Assembly: GCA_948999435.1 (NCBI GenBank) | Contig: CARJCM010000001.1 | Location: 1 to 64,000, forward strand | Reading direction: 5' to 3' | DNA length: 64,000 bases | From: an uncultured Bacilli bacterium | GTDB lineage: Bacteria > Bacillota_I > Bacilli_A > RF39 > UBA660 | Notes under the pieces: generated by a model | Databases searched by the model: none | Told to the model about the DNA's origin: nothing | Seen by the model: the letters and a program-made list of their open reading frames with translations, nothing else | In this document: positions 63,421 through 64,000 of the stretch, one piece after another | Layout: every line of letters starts with the position of its first letter | How positions within the stretch are numbered: position 1 is the first letter of the stretch | Made by a program: the position numbers and the translations under genes

Positions 63421-64000
63421 ATTGCAACTACAGCAATATGGAAGATAACTAAAAGACTAGACCATGTAATAGACTATACGACAGATAAAGATAAAACTTT
63501 AAATAAAAAATATGGTAAGCAAGACTTTAAAGAATTTCATAACTTGTCAGCACATAAGAATGAAGAATATGTAAATGAGAAACATTGCTTTATATCTTCA
63601 CTAAATTGTTCCGTAGAAAGTGCATATGAAGAAATGAAGATAACTAAGAAAACTTTTAACAAAACTGAAGGTATACTTGGTTTCCATGCTTTTCAATCAT
63701 TTGCAGAGAATGAAGTAACACCAGAAACAGCTCATGAAATAGGAGTTAAACTAGCTGAAGAAATATGGGGTGATGATTTTGAAGTAATAATTAGTACTCA
63801 TCAAAATACTAAACATATTCATAATCACTTTGTAATAAATTCTGTAAGTTTTAAAAATGGTAAAAGATACTATGATAAAAGAGACACGTATGCAAGAATA
63901 AGACAAGTGTCAGATTCTTTGTGTGAAGAATATAATCTTAGTGTTTTAAAAGAGAAGAAATGCCAAAGAAGTAAAATAAATTATGATAATTATAATAAGA
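63421..64000 (+). CDS. MOBP-type relaxase (MobA/VirD2-like), 5' part
   Basis: Runs off the window after 193 codons. Starts (I)ATTAIWKITKRLDHVIDYTT, as in Firmicute relaxases that begin MATTAIW; metal-binding HxH: STHQNTKHIHNHFVINS, with further conserved RDTYARIRQVSD. It nicks oriT and stays bound to the transferred strand. No ATG: the codon aligned with the family's Met is ATT at 63421, 9 nt after GAAAGGG; an in-frame TTG at 63412 touches that ribosome site and is less likely. Confidence 0.92.
   Translation, partial: MATTAIWKITKRLDHVIDYTTDKDKTLNKKYGKQDFKEFHNLSAHKNEEYVNEKHCFISSLNCSVESAYEEMKITKKTFNKTEGILGFHAFQSFAENEVTPETAHEIGVKLAEEIWGDDFEVIISTHQNTKHIHNHFVINSVSFKNGKRYYDKRDTYARIRQVSDSLCEEYNLSVLKEKKCQRSKINYDNYNK

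Overview
The window is a very AT-rich (roughly three quarters A+T) chromosomal segment of a Gram-positive-type bacterium, most likely an uncultured gut member of the Bacillota (Bacilli/Erysipelotrichia/RF39-like). The evidence is its gene families (SecG, MurT/GatD, FemAB, TagO/WecA, sortase, GH25 lysozyme with LysM) and strong AGGAGG-like ribosome binding sites. TGA is a normal stop (e.g. before murT and at the end of cas4), so the mycoplasma code is not in use. One tRNA gene (tRNA-His) is present and no rRNA was seen.

Layout. 1-54 is GC-rich foreign sequence encoding a piece of an acyl-CoA carboxyltransferase, fused to a truncated DUF2075 gene; this looks like an assembly or contig-edge chimera. 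957-6355: a FAD/Rieske oxidoreductase, tRNA-His, and a three-gene cluster of an unknown protein, a DUF3883 nuclease-like protein and a LigD-like phosphoesterase-polymerase without a ligase domain. 6420-7251: a signal-peptidase-like membrane protein and secG. 7311-16753: a complete type I-B (Cst/Tneap-like) CRISPR-Cas locus, cas6-cas8b-cas7-cas5-[array A]-cas3-cas4-cas1-cas2-[array B]. Its two arrays have different 30-bp repeats, and each is preceded by a related 44-bp palindromic element. 16754-17464 holds an apparently structured RNA and decayed reading frames. 17465-19467: cysS and a YugP-like protein that has lost its zinc motif.

19561-35007 is a Wzx/Wzy-type surface-polysaccharide locus: TagO/WecA initiator, glycosyltransferases, polymerase, Alg14-like subunit, GtrA, a nucleotidyltransferase / kinase-fusion / HAD activation module, a triple fusion (Alg13-like, pyruvyl transferase, FrhB-like) and a flippase. 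35044-45410: further envelope genes, glmS, and murT-gatD-femAB, in which GatD lacks both catalytic Cys and His, then a GH25-LysM lysozyme. 45623-50473 is a giant surface protein. 50585-50941 is a divergent stand-alone ribosomal protein S11 homologue.

From about 52233 to the end an integrative mobile element has inserted inside uvrB, cutting it after codon 92. The element carries ParA/ParB, a thioester/Cna-B surface adhesin with its sortase, SSB, a DUF3991/TOPRIM primase-like protein, an XRE regulator, a candidate oriT and small RNA, MobC and the start of a MOBP-type relaxase. Between mobC and the relaxase gene lies a two-gene cassette, a Cys-rich 82-aa protein and a 174-aa protein with a HEPN-like R-x4-H motif. 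This cassette, the LigD/DUF3883 cluster and the post-array RNA are the best candidates for undescribed biology.
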